Virus record (IMG/VR): IMGVR_UViG_3300042691_055965
Coordinates: 124,001-188,000 of that record
Length of the DNA stretch: 64,000 nt
Direction: 5' to 3' (one strand)
DNA from: a virus
Shown: positions 33,876 through 43,870 of the stretch, one piece after another
Numbering within the stretch: the stretch's first letter is position 1
Layout: every line of letters starts with the position of its first letter
Notes under the pieces: model-generated
What the model saw: only the letters and a program-made list of their open reading frames with translations
Database searches by the model: none
What the model was told of the DNA's origin: nothing
Made by a program: the position numbers and the translations under genes

Positions 33876-36800
33876 ATGTTTAAAAGCTATAGAATTAAGG
33901 CAAATCCAGGTGCAGACAAAAATATAAGATTGAAAATCGATCAGGATTTTGACTTGATAGAAATTTTATCTTTAAAACTTAAACAAGAAGATTTATATAC
34001 AAAATTTTGTGCCGATTATGGTGTAGTGGCAGGAAGAGTCATTGCTAATGGTGGGTATGGTGTACCAAACGTTAGTATTTCTGTTTTCGTACCATTATCA
34101 ACTGAAGATGAAGTTGATCCTGTAATTTCTACACTTTACCCATATAAAACAATTTCGGACAAAAATGAAGACGGTTATAGATACAATTTATTGCCATATA
34201 TCCAAGAATACGGTGGGCACACACCAACAGGAACATTTCCTGATAGAAATGATTTACTAACAAGAACCGAAGTATTAGAAATATACGAAAAATATTATAG
34301 ATTTACTGTAAGAACAAATGACAGTGGTGACTTTATGATTGTTGGTGTTCCTTTGGGTATGCAAACTGTTGTGATGGATTTAGATTTGTCTAACATTGGT
34401 TGTTTTTCACAAAGACCTTCCGACTTAATAAGAATGGGACTCGGTGTTGAAGGACAATTTGCTGGTTCGCAGTTTAGGGCAAATTCAAATTTAGCCATGC
34501 TTCCTCAAATCATTAATCTTGCAAAAGAAGTAGAAGTTGATCCATTTTGGGGTGATGATGAATACTGTACAATAGGAATAACAAGGGTTGATTTTGATTT
34601 AAGAGATTCGGGAATTGAAATATCACCACAGGCTATTTTTATGGGTTCCATTTTCAGTAATTCAGATCAAGATGAGTTAAAAGTTAGTTGTAAACCAAGT
34701 CTTAATACAGGTGCTCTTTGTGACATGGTTACACAATCAGGAAAAATATTAGCAATAAGACAGACAATTTACAGTGATACATTAGGGTTTCCTGTATTGG
34801 AAGAATATAAATTTGAAGACGGTGGAAATATCATAGATGATAATGGTACGTGGCTTGCTGAAGTACCCATGAACTTAGATTACATTACAACAAATGAATT
34901 TGGTGAACAAATTTTTTCTAACGATCCGACAATCGGGATACCAACAAAAGGAAAATATAGGTTTAGAATACAGTATCAAAATGAGGATATACAAGGTTCT
35001 AATGTGATACGAGCGGACTATTTAGTTCCGAATCTAAAAGAATATGGTTGGTCGACAAGTAGTATTAACGAACCTGACAACGAAGATTTACAAAAAAAAT
35101 CATACGCCTTTAGTTTAGATTGGAACGATTATGGAGATACTGGAACTACTTTAGGTTTACAAATAATACAAGAAGCTGTTGATTGTGATGATAAGTTTTT
35201 TGAGTTTAACTATAATAGGGTATATACAGTATCAGGACACATAGATAGATGGAAATGGGGGTATTTACCATCTAGAATTCTTGGTATTAAAGAAATCACA
35301 GAAAGAGCTTGTACGGCAACCACAAATAGATTTCCAACAAACGACGCTCAATTCAAATTTGACATTATATTTTTTGTTGTGTACTTCACTTTAGGGTTAT
35401 TTTATCCGTTAATTTATGTTTTTATAGTTGTTTTACACGTACTTGCTTGGTTATACGATATTGTAGTAAGGTTGTGGAATAAACTAGCGGATTTTTGGAA
35501 TGACAATATTGTTAGGTTATGTTATCAAATAAATGACGTGTTAGATACTTTTAATTGGACAGGGTTCAATTGTGATAATTGGTTATTAGAATACATGAAT
35601 CCGCAAAACCCATTTGCAAGATACTCATTACCGATGATATCTTACCCTGATTGTGATAATTGTTCTTGTGAAGTATTAACCATAACAGACGAACTTATAG
35701 AAATATATCAAGACAATGGAAATTTTAGTCCACTAATTGATAGTAATAGTGTAAGAACTTTTAGTAACTATGAAGAAAATTATTTAGCGAATTTAATTCG
35801 TTCTTATGACCCAAATCCTGGTTCATCGAATAGTAATTATGATTTTACAGATGAAACATTGAACGCAGCAATTGGACAAGGATTCGCTGGGTATGTGGGG
35901 GATAAATCGAATGATAAATACAAACTATATAAAACACCTGTGGTAACTTACCCAACGCAGTTTAGCCCAAACGGTGTTTTATCGTTCACAGTCCCTTGGT
36001 CTCAAAGATTAAACATGATGAATTCTAGAGACACATACTTCACAACTGCTCAAATGGTAACAACTGTGAAAAATTTACATCCTGTTACAAATATTGAAAC
36101 ACCGTCAATACCTTTTACAGATCAACCTTTGATTTTAGTTTGTGATCAAGGAACAATATCTAACATTGGTAGTCCTGGAACATTACTATCGTTTACTAAA
36201 ATAGAAGATATCTATGATCCAAATATAACAGGAAACACTGTAAATCAATTTGGAACAGTTTCTATTACAGGAAACTCTACATCAAATTCAACTAATTTAG
36301 TTACAAGGACTGTATCATATTTAAATCAAAACGGAACACAGTCAACATCACAAATATATTTAAAACTTACCCAACAAGGAAAAAGTTACGACTACAAAGC
36401 GGGTGTTGAATATTTTCAGATGATTACTGGTGGCACTATGTCACAGTTTGAAGGGTTGATAGATTTTTCATCATATGGTTTGTTACAAAATTTTGTATAT
36501 GAACATGGAATGAAATTTAGATGGGGTAGAGGTTTGGCAACTACAAATCAACAACCTTTTGGGTTAGGATTTAATGATACTGTTGCGGATATGGTATACG
36601 ATTCACAAGGTAGACTATATTGTGTAGGTGGGTTTACATCATATGGTGGAACACCAATCAACGGATACATAGTTAGATTATTAACTAATGGTGATATTGA
36701 CACATCTTTTAATGTTGGTGGTTCTGGATTTGATTTAATAACAACCGCAATAGATATACAATCTGATGGTAAATTGATTGTTGGTGGATATTTTACAACA

Positions 36801-39800
36801 TATAATGGAGCATCTAACATTAGAATTATTAGGTTAAATACCGACGGAACACCTGACGGGACTTTTGTCACCGGCACTGGATTCGATGATGTGGTTTGGA
36901 AAATAAAAATACAACCATTTGATGGTAAAGTTTTAGTTGGTGGTGATTTCGACAACTATAATGGTGGTGTAACAAAAAAATTAGCACGTTTAACAACACT
37001 TGGGGCTAATGATGTTTTACTCATAGGTAATGGTTTTAACAATAGGGTTTATGACATATCATTACAAACAGATAATAAAATATTAGTTGCAGGTATGTTC
37101 ACTGAATTTAATTCGGCAACAAGATTATATGCTGTTAGATTGAATACTACTGGAACGTTAGATAGTACATTTAGTACGGTAAATCCATTAAATACAAATC
37201 CTATTTTTAATATTAATGATCAAGTGTTAACAATAACACAAGCCGTTGATGGTTCAGGGGATATATACATGGGAGGAGAATTTACACGTTATCAGGGTGC
37301 CGATGTTGGAAGAATTGTTAAAACAACATCTACAGGTATTAGGATTGCATCCTTTAATAATGTAACATTAAATGGAATCTACAAAGATTTTGAAGGTGGG
37401 CCTGTGTTTACAATACTTAATTATTTAGATGCTAATGGTGTAGAAAAACTTTTAGTGGGAGGAGGATTCAACATTTATGTAAATAATAATGGATATGGAA
37501 ATGCGGCATATCAATTAGTAAGATTACTTAACACAGGACAAAGGGATACAACTTTTAACACATCACAAAGCTGGCCGAATGTTGCAGGTGCGGGAACAGT
37601 GGTAACTACCATAATAAGAAGTTCAGTCGCTCCTTATAAAGTGACTGCTTGTGGTAGTTTTAATAATTCTGTTGTGGGTGAAAGAATTAAAAGAATGTTA
37701 GACAACGGGGATGATGATATTACTATTACTAGTACCTTTTCTTACCCAACAGGTCCTTATAACCCAACCAATCAACCGGGGGGTTGGTATAATGTCGATA
37801 GAACATTCAATGCGATTCCCAAAAATATTGTAAGATATTTTGACGATAAAGAAATTATATTTTTAACTAGAGGTGTTGATCCATATACAGAAAAACAAAG
37901 AATTGAATATGATTTGTCTGATTACTTTGGGCAACCATTAAATAGTGTTAAAATTTTAGGTGACTATTATTTGAATGTACCGGTACAACCAAATACTGGA
38001 AACTTACCGGCAACACAAACATGGCAAGTACCTGGGGTTACAAATGGAACTTGGAGAAATAACGCTTTGACACCTGAAAGTCATTTGGTTATCAATAATT
38101 CAAATCCAAGATTGTTTCATTTTCCATTTTGTTCACCCGTAATATCTATACCTATTTTAAATCAAACTAATTATATTCCTATATTTACAAATTTTACTGC
38201 ATTTACAAATAATTCCTTAAAATATTATTCATCTTTAGATAAATCAGAATCTGGATTTGTTTCATACAATGGTGATAGTTATAATGTATCGGATTTTACA
38301 ACACCTGCAGGTGTTAGTTCTCCTTTAAAGTGGGATTGGTCTCCTGGATATAATACAATAGCTCAAACATGGTTTGTAGGTGACCCACCACTAAATTTAA
38401 GTGATGCGGAAATTACTGCTTCGTCACTTCCGATAGGAACTATTGAAGGTTCGACTTTAGTTGCGTCAAGTACGCGAACAGGACAACTTTTCAATGTAAA
38501 TGTTTCATCGCAGATTTTTGCAAGAGTTTATTCACCAGCATATCATTTAAATTTGACATATAATTATGATTGTGAAATTAATAACCCTGGAAGGTTAGTA
38601 TTTAGAAGTGATAGATTACCTACGTCAACACAAACCCAAGTTAGTGGTAATTCATCATATGCAATGTATTTTAACGATAACTTTCAAATGTACAAAGTAT
38701 TGAAAGGGGGAATTACAACTGCTATAAATTTTTCACCGTATATACCATTAGATATTGGTGTATCGCAAGATTTTCAAGATAGACCTTCAGGAAGTACTGT
38801 AAGTGATTTAGTCATAAACAGTCTATCTTGTGAAGGTATGACACTACTATCGTGCTATAGTGGTAATGGTGATACATTTGGTGTTGTCGCTCCTTGCACT
38901 AACAATTATGATGGTAACTTAGAAAAACAAATTGTTGTTGGTGGATGTTATTACTTTGTATCTAAAGAATATTTGTCTAATGAAGAATTAGAAAAAGATG
39001 CTAACAACTTAGCGGAATGGAAAGCTAGATTTATATTTTCATTTGCAGCCTGTAGAGAAATATTTTCGCACACGTTCCAAAACAATTGGGTTAATGGTGG
39101 GTTGTATACATTTGCGTTCCAAAAAAGAGTTATATTCGATCAAAATAATCAACCAATTTATAAATTTTGTGGGGCTAAAGACAGTGCAAATGCACCATAT
39201 CAAGGTCCTGTTTATTATGCTTCAGGTACATCAAATTCATTCTTTTATCGATCCACACCGTATAGTCATACAGAATCTAGATTTGTTGGACAAATACCTA
39301 GAAAAAAATCATGGTTAACAGGTGTTTGGGAAGATGCGGGCGGTAATGATCCAAATGAATATCCTGGGTTGAACAATAGAAATATATTTTTTCCTACGAC
39401 AATAATGGATTTAGGTCCTAGAGATCAATTTGCGAAAGAAGTTTGTTTTAACCCACAATTGGATGGGTATTTAGTTGAGACATTAAGTTCAACATCGTTT
39501 AATCCAACTGATACAATTTTATTATTTTTCTTTTTATCGAGACTTTTAAGTACAAGTACTTCTGATTTGTATTTAGGGGAAGGAAATGCGTCCGTGTTTG
39601 CACTATTTAGTAGGAGCGGTTTAAGAATTGACGGTGATGTTGCTCAAATGTTCAGTATAAATTCTGAATATGGGATTTTACCATTTAATGATCAATTTTA
39701 TGATGATAACGACGTATACTTATCAACAACAAATGGAAACGCAGTTATTGGGGTTTTGTATGAAAGTGACATAGAAAAAAGAAGACAATTAACTCCTGGT

Positions 39801-40196
39801 ATTTTAACTTTTGGTAATGTTTTACAATATAACGGTTATCCTAAAACACAAAATGTTCCGATGTATAAGTGGTTAAGAAATGATTTGAATGGGGGTTATG
39901 TTTCAATATTGGGTGATCAGAATAACAATTGGTATACTTCTTTAGGTGGTATCTATGAAACAAAATATCAAGAAATGTCATTTGTTACTACAGAATATTT
40001 TCAAGCAACAAATGGACAAAATACAGGGTACATTTACAACTATGATAATAACGGTATCCCTACTTTCGATCCATCGACATTACAATCAAACCCTGATTTT
40101 GTTGTTAGTGCTCCTTATCATTTTTATTTTGGACTTTTCAAAGGAAAAAGTTCACTAAATAGATATATTAAAAAATATGTTGTTGGACAAATATGA
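33876..40196 (+). CDS. Giant baseplate-associated protein with hydrophobic hairpin and delta-60 repeats (2106 aa)
   Basis: It occupies the gp7 position after gp6. Residues about 45-175 look like a carboxypeptidase-regulatory/prealbumin-like beta domain (AGRVIANGGYGVPNVSISVF; TNDSGDFMIVGVPLGMQTV). Residues about 497-535 are strongly hydrophobic (IIFFVVYFTLGLFYPLIYVF, then IVVLHVLAWL), enough for one or two membrane-spanning helices. Residues about 895-1280 hold about seven delta-60 repeats (IQSDGKLIVGGYFTTYNG; RLNTDGTPDGTF), predicted to form a beta-propeller. The rest is unrecognised. T4 gp7 has 1032 residues. ATGA overlap with the next gene. Possibly a wedge protein fused to receptor- or membrane-interacting modules. 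Confidence 0.7.
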   Translation: MFKSYRIKANPGADKNIRLKIDQDFDLIEILSLKLKQEDLYTKFCADYGVVAGRVIANGGYGVPNVSISVFVPLSTEDEVDPVISTLYPYKTISDKNEDGYRYNLLPYIQEYGGHTPTGTFPDRNDLLTRTEVLEIYEKYYRFTVRTNDSGDFMIVGVPLGMQTVVMDLDLSNIGCFSQRPSDLIRMGLGVEGQFAGSQFRANSNLAMLPQIINLAKEVEVDPFWGDDEYCTIGITRVDFDLRDSGIEISPQAIFMGSIFSNSDQDELKVSCKPSLNTGALCDMVTQSGKILAIRQTIYSDTLGFPVLEEYKFEDGGNIIDDNGTWLAEVPMNLDYITTNEFGEQIFSNDPTIGIPTKGKYRFRIQYQNEDIQGSNVIRADYLVPNLKEYGWSTSSINEPDNEDLQKKSYAFSLDWNDYGDTGTTLGLQIIQEAVDCDDKFFEFNYNRVYTVSGHIDRWKWGYLPSRILGIKEITERACTATTNRFPTNDAQFKFDIIFFVVYFTLGLFYPLIYVFIVVLHVLAWLYDIVVRLWNKLADFWNDNIVRLCYQINDVLDTFNWTGFNCDNWLLEYMNPQNPFARYSLPMISYPDCDNCSCEVLTITDELIEIYQDNGNFSPLIDSNSVRTFSNYEENYLANLIRSYDPNPGSSNSNYDFTDETLNAAIGQGFAGYVGDKSNDKYKLYKTPVVTYPTQFSPNGVLSFTVPWSQRLNMMNSRDTYFTTAQMVTTVKNLHPVTNIETPSIPFTDQPLILVCDQGTISNIGSPGTLLSFTKIEDIYDPNITGNTVNQFGTVSITGNSTSNSTNLVTRTVSYLNQNGTQSTSQIYLKLTQQGKSYDYKAGVEYFQMITGGTMSQFEGLIDFSSYGLLQNFVYEHGMKFRWGRGLATTNQQPFGLGFNDTVADMVYDSQGRLYCVGGFTSYGGTPINGYIVRLLTNGDIDTSFNVGGSGFDLITTAIDIQSDGKLIVGGYFTTYNGASNIRIIRLNTDGTPDGTFVTGTGFDDVVWKIKIQPFDGKVLVGGDFDNYNGGVTKKLARLTTLGANDVLLIGNGFNNRVYDISLQTDNKILVAGMFTEFNSATRLYAVRLNTTGTLDSTFSTVNPLNTNPIFNINDQVLTITQAVDGSGDIYMGGEFTRYQGADVGRIVKTTSTGIRIASFNNVTLNGIYKDFEGGPVFTILNYLDANGVEKLLVGGGFNIYVNNNGYGNAAYQLVRLLNTGQRDTTFNTSQSWPNVAGAGTVVTTIIRSSVAPYKVTACGSFNNSVVGERIKRMLDNGDDDITITSTFSYPTGPYNPTNQPGGWYNVDRTFNAIPKNIVRYFDDKEIIFLTRGVDPYTEKQRIEYDLSDYFGQPLNSVKILGDYYLNVPVQPNTGNLPATQTWQVPGVTNGTWRNNALTPESHLVINNSNPRLFHFPFCSPVISIPILNQTNYIPIFTNFTAFTNNSLKYYSSLDKSESGFVSYNGDSYNVSDFTTPAGVSSPLKWDWSPGYNTIAQTWFVGDPPLNLSDAEITASSLPIGTIEGSTLVASSTRTGQLFNVNVSSQIFARVYSPAYHLNLTYNYDCEINNPGRLVFRSDRLPTSTQTQVSGNSSYAMYFNDNFQMYKVLKGGITTAINFSPYIPLDIGVSQDFQDRPSGSTVSDLVINSLSCEGMTLLSCYSGNGDTFGVVAPCTNNYDGNLEKQIVVGGCYYFVSKEYLSNEELEKDANNLAEWKARFIFSFAACREIFSHTFQNNWVNGGLYTFAFQKRVIFDQNNQPIYKFCGAKDSANAPYQGPVYYASGTSNSFFYRSTPYSHTESRFVGQIPRKKSWLTGVWEDAGGNDPNEYPGLNNRNIFFPTTIMDLGPRDQFAKEVCFNPQLDGYLVETLSSTSFNPTDTILLFFFLSRLLSTSTSDLYLGEGNASVFALFSRSGLRIDGDVAQMFSINSEYGILPFNDQFYDDNDVYLSTTNGNAVIGVLYESDIEKRRQLTPGILTFGNVLQYNGYPKTQNVPMYKWLRNDLNGGYVSILGDQNNNWYTSLGGIYETKYQEMSFVTTEYFQATNGQNTGYIYNYDNNGIPTFDPSTLQSNPDFVVSAPYHFYFGLFKGKSSLNRYIKKYVVGQI

Positions 40197-41896
40197 GAAA
40201 ACAAGATGACATAAGAATAGTTTTGGGGTCTAAAAGATTTGCCGGATCAGCTAACGTAGATGAACAAATATCAATTAATCTATCGGGTGATAGACGCAAC
40301 TTAGTACAAGGTGATAGAGCATCTTTAGTGAATATTGAAAGTATTTTTGAAGAAGAAAGACAAGCATCCAATATATTCAGATTGAGTGGAAAAATTGTAA
40401 ATATTTTTGACAATACTATATCAGGAACGTCTATTTATACACCATTTAAAAATAATTTATTTTTAATAGACGCTGAACAATCGATTAATACAAATGTATG
40501 GAGAGGTTTTCCACAATATGACGAATTTACATTGATAAGGGAAAGGGGTATTACTAATCACCTAAATTACATTCCTAAAAGTGCCACAAGTTATAATTGG
40601 ATGTTTTATGCGACATATGCGTATAGTAGTACTACCGCACAAACAATGTCATATACAAATGAAAACATTAATTCACAAACTAATGTTTTTAACGTGTCAG
40701 ATGGGATTCCTTTTGTCATGAAAAAAGGAAGTTTAAATGGTAAAAAACTAGTTTATTTTTATTGTGCAACAAACCATAATTTAACTAATGGACAATCAAT
40801 TGAATTAAGTGACCCTATTAATGGGAAAAGAATTTATTCAATTTATAGTGTTGGTGATGGTACTTATAAGTCAAATGAAACTGTTTTTTCTTTATTCGAT
40901 TTATCTTTTGTTAGTACAGAAGTATTTGACGGGAAAACGGGAAATTTCAAAAGAATAAGAGATATTAATAACAGTGGAGAAACAAAATCAAAATACTACG
41001 TTAGATTACATAAAGTTTTAACTGAAAATTCTGAAACTTTTATTACAAAAATGGGTTTTGAAAATAACCCATTTCCAAATAAAAGAAAGTTAGAATATTC
41101 GGCATTAACACCAAACAATGTACAAAGAGTTTCAGTTAAAACAGGTACGCAGTCATATGCTTTCACGGTAAATCCTGACATTGATGTAACAAATTTAATT
41201 GACAACAATGGAAAACCAATAACTGAACTATTTCTTACAATAGTAAACAGGGGTTATGCTGGTTGGTTCAATAAACCTGCACCAAACACAAATAAGGCAA
41301 TAGATATTGGATGGGGATTTAACTTTCAAAAAAATAGTATAGATACTTGGTGGAATCACAATTCTTTGAATAATAAAGATAATATTACAACGGCATCTTA
41401 TATTAATCAGGGGTATACTTTTTATTATAACAAATTTTTAAAGAAAGATGATGTCATAAAAGGTGATTTTTGTGAGTATAATGATTATGAACAAAAAGAA
41501 TATGTTCTGTCACCAATATACCACAAATATTCAATAAATACAAATGTATTTTTTGACAATTCAACAAACGATTATCCATCAGGTTATGTGTATCAACCAC
41601 ATAATAGTATTCCTATAAGGGTTTTTAGTGATTATGTAGAATCACAAAACGCAGAAAACGTGGCTAACGTTCCATTTTATTCGTATTTTTCAGAAAAGAC
41701 AAATCAATTTATTTGGAGAGATCTCTATAGTTATGGATATGTGGATAGTGAAAATTTGGGGTTAAACATACCGTTTACGAATGACGCTCATTACCCTTTC
41801 AAAACTATAAACTTTTTGAATTACCCTGTTATTAGAGATGTGAACGCACCTACAACATCAGGGTATGAAGATCCAACAACTGACGATTGTGAATAA
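40193..41896 (+). CDS. Baseplate-region structural protein (567 aa), gp8 position
   Basis: Starts inside an ATGA overlap with the giant gene, so the two are probably translated together. Order (gp6, gp7-like, this) places it where T4 has wedge protein gp8 (334 aa), but I do not recognise a diagnostic motif. The protein is Asn/Tyr/Ser-rich and beta-type. The N-terminus has DDIRIVLGSKRFAGSANVDE, the middle has YYVRLHKVLTENSETFITKM, and the C-terminal third is rich in aromatic residues (IDTWWNHNSL). A structural role is inferred from context and composition. Confidence 0.6.
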   Translation: MRKQDDIRIVLGSKRFAGSANVDEQISINLSGDRRNLVQGDRASLVNIESIFEEERQASNIFRLSGKIVNIFDNTISGTSIYTPFKNNLFLIDAEQSINTNVWRGFPQYDEFTLIRERGITNHLNYIPKSATSYNWMFYATYAYSSTTAQTMSYTNENINSQTNVFNVSDGIPFVMKKGSLNGKKLVYFYCATNHNLTNGQSIELSDPINGKRIYSIYSVGDGTYKSNETVFSLFDLSFVSTEVFDGKTGNFKRIRDINNSGETKSKYYVRLHKVLTENSETFITKMGFENNPFPNKRKLEYSALTPNNVQRVSVKTGTQSYAFTVNPDIDVTNLIDNNGKPITELFLTIVNRGYAGWFNKPAPNTNKAIDIGWGFNFQKNSIDTWWNHNSLNNKDNITTASYINQGYTFYYNKFLKKDDVIKGDFCEYNDYEQKEYVLSPIYHKYSINTNVFFDNSTNDYPSGYVYQPHNSIPIRVFSDYVESQNAENVANVPFYSYFSEKTNQFIWRDLYSYGYVDSENLGLNIPFTNDAHYPFKTINFLNYPVIRDVNAPTTSGYEDPTTDDCE

Positions 41897-42752
41897 TAAT
41901 TATAGAAAAATAGTAACAATAAACGATGAATTTGTTAATATTCCATTAGAATTAACTTTTGATTTTGATGGTAGAAGTGAAGCAATTGCTGAATATGAAA
42001 GTGAAGTTTTAAGGGAAATAATAAATCCACCACAGGATTTTGAAATAACAAGATTTGCACACCAAGACTATACCACAAACATTACTATTGGACAAAACAA
42101 CCAAATCACAATACAACAACTAAGAACTTCAATTAATTATGAATTCTTTTTTTATGATTTTTTATCAGAAGTAAGTGCATCAACTACCAATAATTGGGCA
42201 ATAGATTACCAAAACGCTTCTTTCACTGATAGTGAAATTTATTATTTTGCAAACAATTTTAAAGGAAGTTTTTTCAAATTAGATTTTTATGACACTTACG
42301 AATCAGAAACACAAAGAATACTTCTTTCAGTAATAATTCCAACACAACAAGGACTAAAAGAACCTGGTTTGGTTGGACCAGTTTCTAATCAAATTAGTGT
42401 GGAAGTAAAAAAACCTAAATTTGTTTTGGATTCACAAGGGGCAGATAAAGAAGGTTTTTATGTTTATTGGTTGAAAGATAAAAACTATTTTCCACCTAAT
42501 GAATTTTATGTAGGTGCAAAGTTTTTTAATGCTAAAAAGGGACAGTTTATAAGAATGATTAATGTTCCGCAATCAACATTTGTTGGTCCAAATGTTTTTA
42601 ATGTTAACAAACAATTGAATTTTTACTACAAGTACATTTTAAATTATGATACGTATGAATATGCTGCGTATACTGAAACTGCAAATGGTACATTAAATAG
42701 AAGGGGGACTGTTTTTAATCCCATAAGATGGTATGAATATGTAAATCCGTAA
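41865..42752 (+). CDS. Structural protein of unknown function (295 aa)
   Basis: Overlaps the previous gene by 32 nt if the ATG at 41865 is used; a GTG at 41889 would give an 8-nt overlap and start MNNNYRKIVTINDEFVNIPL, which looks like a more natural N-terminus. It contains FDFDGRSEAIAEYESEVLRE near the start and PKFVLDSQGADKEGFYVYWL in the second half. It is beta-rich without cysteine. TAATG overlap with the next gene. Not recognised; tail/baseplate location is inferred from the operon. Confidence 0.6.
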   Translation: MKIQQLTIVNNNYRKIVTINDEFVNIPLELTFDFDGRSEAIAEYESEVLREIINPPQDFEITRFAHQDYTTNITIGQNNQITIQQLRTSINYEFFFYDFLSEVSASTTNNWAIDYQNASFTDSEIYYFANNFKGSFFKLDFYDTYESETQRILLSVIIPTQQGLKEPGLVGPVSNQISVEVKKPKFVLDSQGADKEGFYVYWLKDKNYFPPNEFYVGAKFFNAKKGQFIRMINVPQSTFVGPNVFNVNKQLNFYYKYILNYDTYEYAAYTETANGTLNRRGTVFNPIRWYEYVNP

Positions 42753-43834
42753 TGACACCTGAAAAAATAAATATTGTAATTTCACCTGAAGTTCTTTCTT
42801 CAGACATCGTTCAAGAAACATATAAAAATAACAATTTTGGTGTTTATGAAGGATTGTCCTACATTTTAAGTGGTGGGACGGGAAATACTTCGTTATTGAC
42901 GGGTTTGACTATTCCCGTATTACTTACCCAAAAAATAAATGACATCGGTTATTATTCACCATTTGAAGGTTTTTTGGATCAGATAGACACAGTGACAAAT
43001 TTTATATATTCAGGTAATCCGATAAACCCATACAACGTTAAAATATTTAATTCATCATCTTATAATACATCGAGTTTTTTGAATAATTCGACATATAAAA
43101 TTAATTGGGGTGACGGAAACGAAACTTCGGTTTTGGATATAACAAACAACTTACAAGAACACACATATAATACTGTTAGTCAAACATACACAATAACACT
43201 AACACAAACAAATTCTTGGGGAATCACACAAGTTGAAAAAACAGTATCACTACCTTTTACTGGTGTTACAATAGATAATCAATTAGGTAATGTTACTTTC
43301 AATCAGTTAGGTGGAAATTGGTCAGCTACACCAATTAGTTACAATTATATATTCACGGGTGATTCTAATAACAATATAAACCAACAAGTTTCAAGTTATT
43401 ATACACCTGTTCCTTTTTTAGTTTCAGGATATACCATTTCAAGTTTAAACCAATTAAGAAGGTACGGACCTCAATCATATACTGTTGGATACATACAAAC
43501 ATTAGGTAATGGAAGTATTGGGTATGTGACTGAAATTAATAGTTCTTATACTGCCTATACAATTGATAATATATTATATTATGATTTAAGTAATGGGAAA
43601 ACACTTTTTCTATTAAACTCTTCAGGATTTACGTCTAACGATATTGTGGTTTCTGGGTTAACCAAAAATGAATATCTATTGGATTTTGTTATGGATCCTG
43701 AAATACAAACAGACATTCTACTTGAACGTGGTAGATATTCTGCATTAGAATCTTTATTAAGATTGGGTGAAGTAGATAATATTGGAGACATGGAAAGATA
43801 TGGATATGGTTTTTTCCGAATTAATACAACTTAA
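42752..43834 (+). CDS. Baseplate-region structural protein with PKD-like segment (360 aa)
   Basis: Starts at a TAATG junction. Residues about 113-170 resemble a PKD/Ig-like fold (YKINWGDGNETSVLDITNNL, then a closing strand TYTITLTQTNSWG); the W-G-D-G turn is the PKD hallmark. The C-terminus DILLERGRYSALESLLRLGE followed by GDMERYGYGFF looks like a conserved module that I have seen in phage structural proteins but cannot name. It is the last gene of the unit; a TATTTATA box follows. Confidence 0.6.
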   Translation: MTPEKINIVISPEVLSSDIVQETYKNNNFGVYEGLSYILSGGTGNTSLLTGLTIPVLLTQKINDIGYYSPFEGFLDQIDTVTNFIYSGNPINPYNVKIFNSSSYNTSSFLNNSTYKINWGDGNETSVLDITNNLQEHTYNTVSQTYTITLTQTNSWGITQVEKTVSLPFTGVTIDNQLGNVTFNQLGGNWSATPISYNYIFTGDSNNNINQQVSSYYTPVPFLVSGYTISSLNQLRRYGPQSYTVGYIQTLGNGSIGYVTEINSSYTAYTIDNILYYDLSNGKTLFLLNSSGFTSNDIVVSGLTKNEYLLDFVMDPEIQTDILLERGRYSALESLLRLGEVDNIGDMERYGYGFFRINTT

Positions 43835-43849
43835 AAAAACCACATAAAC

Positions 43850-43857
43850 TATTTATA
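43850..43857 (+). promoter_or_regulatory. TATTTATA box before the 302-aa gene
   Basis: TATTTATA 13 nt before the ATG at 43871, in a 36-nt gap. Confidence 0.5.
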
Positions 43858-43870
43858 AAATAAAACAATA

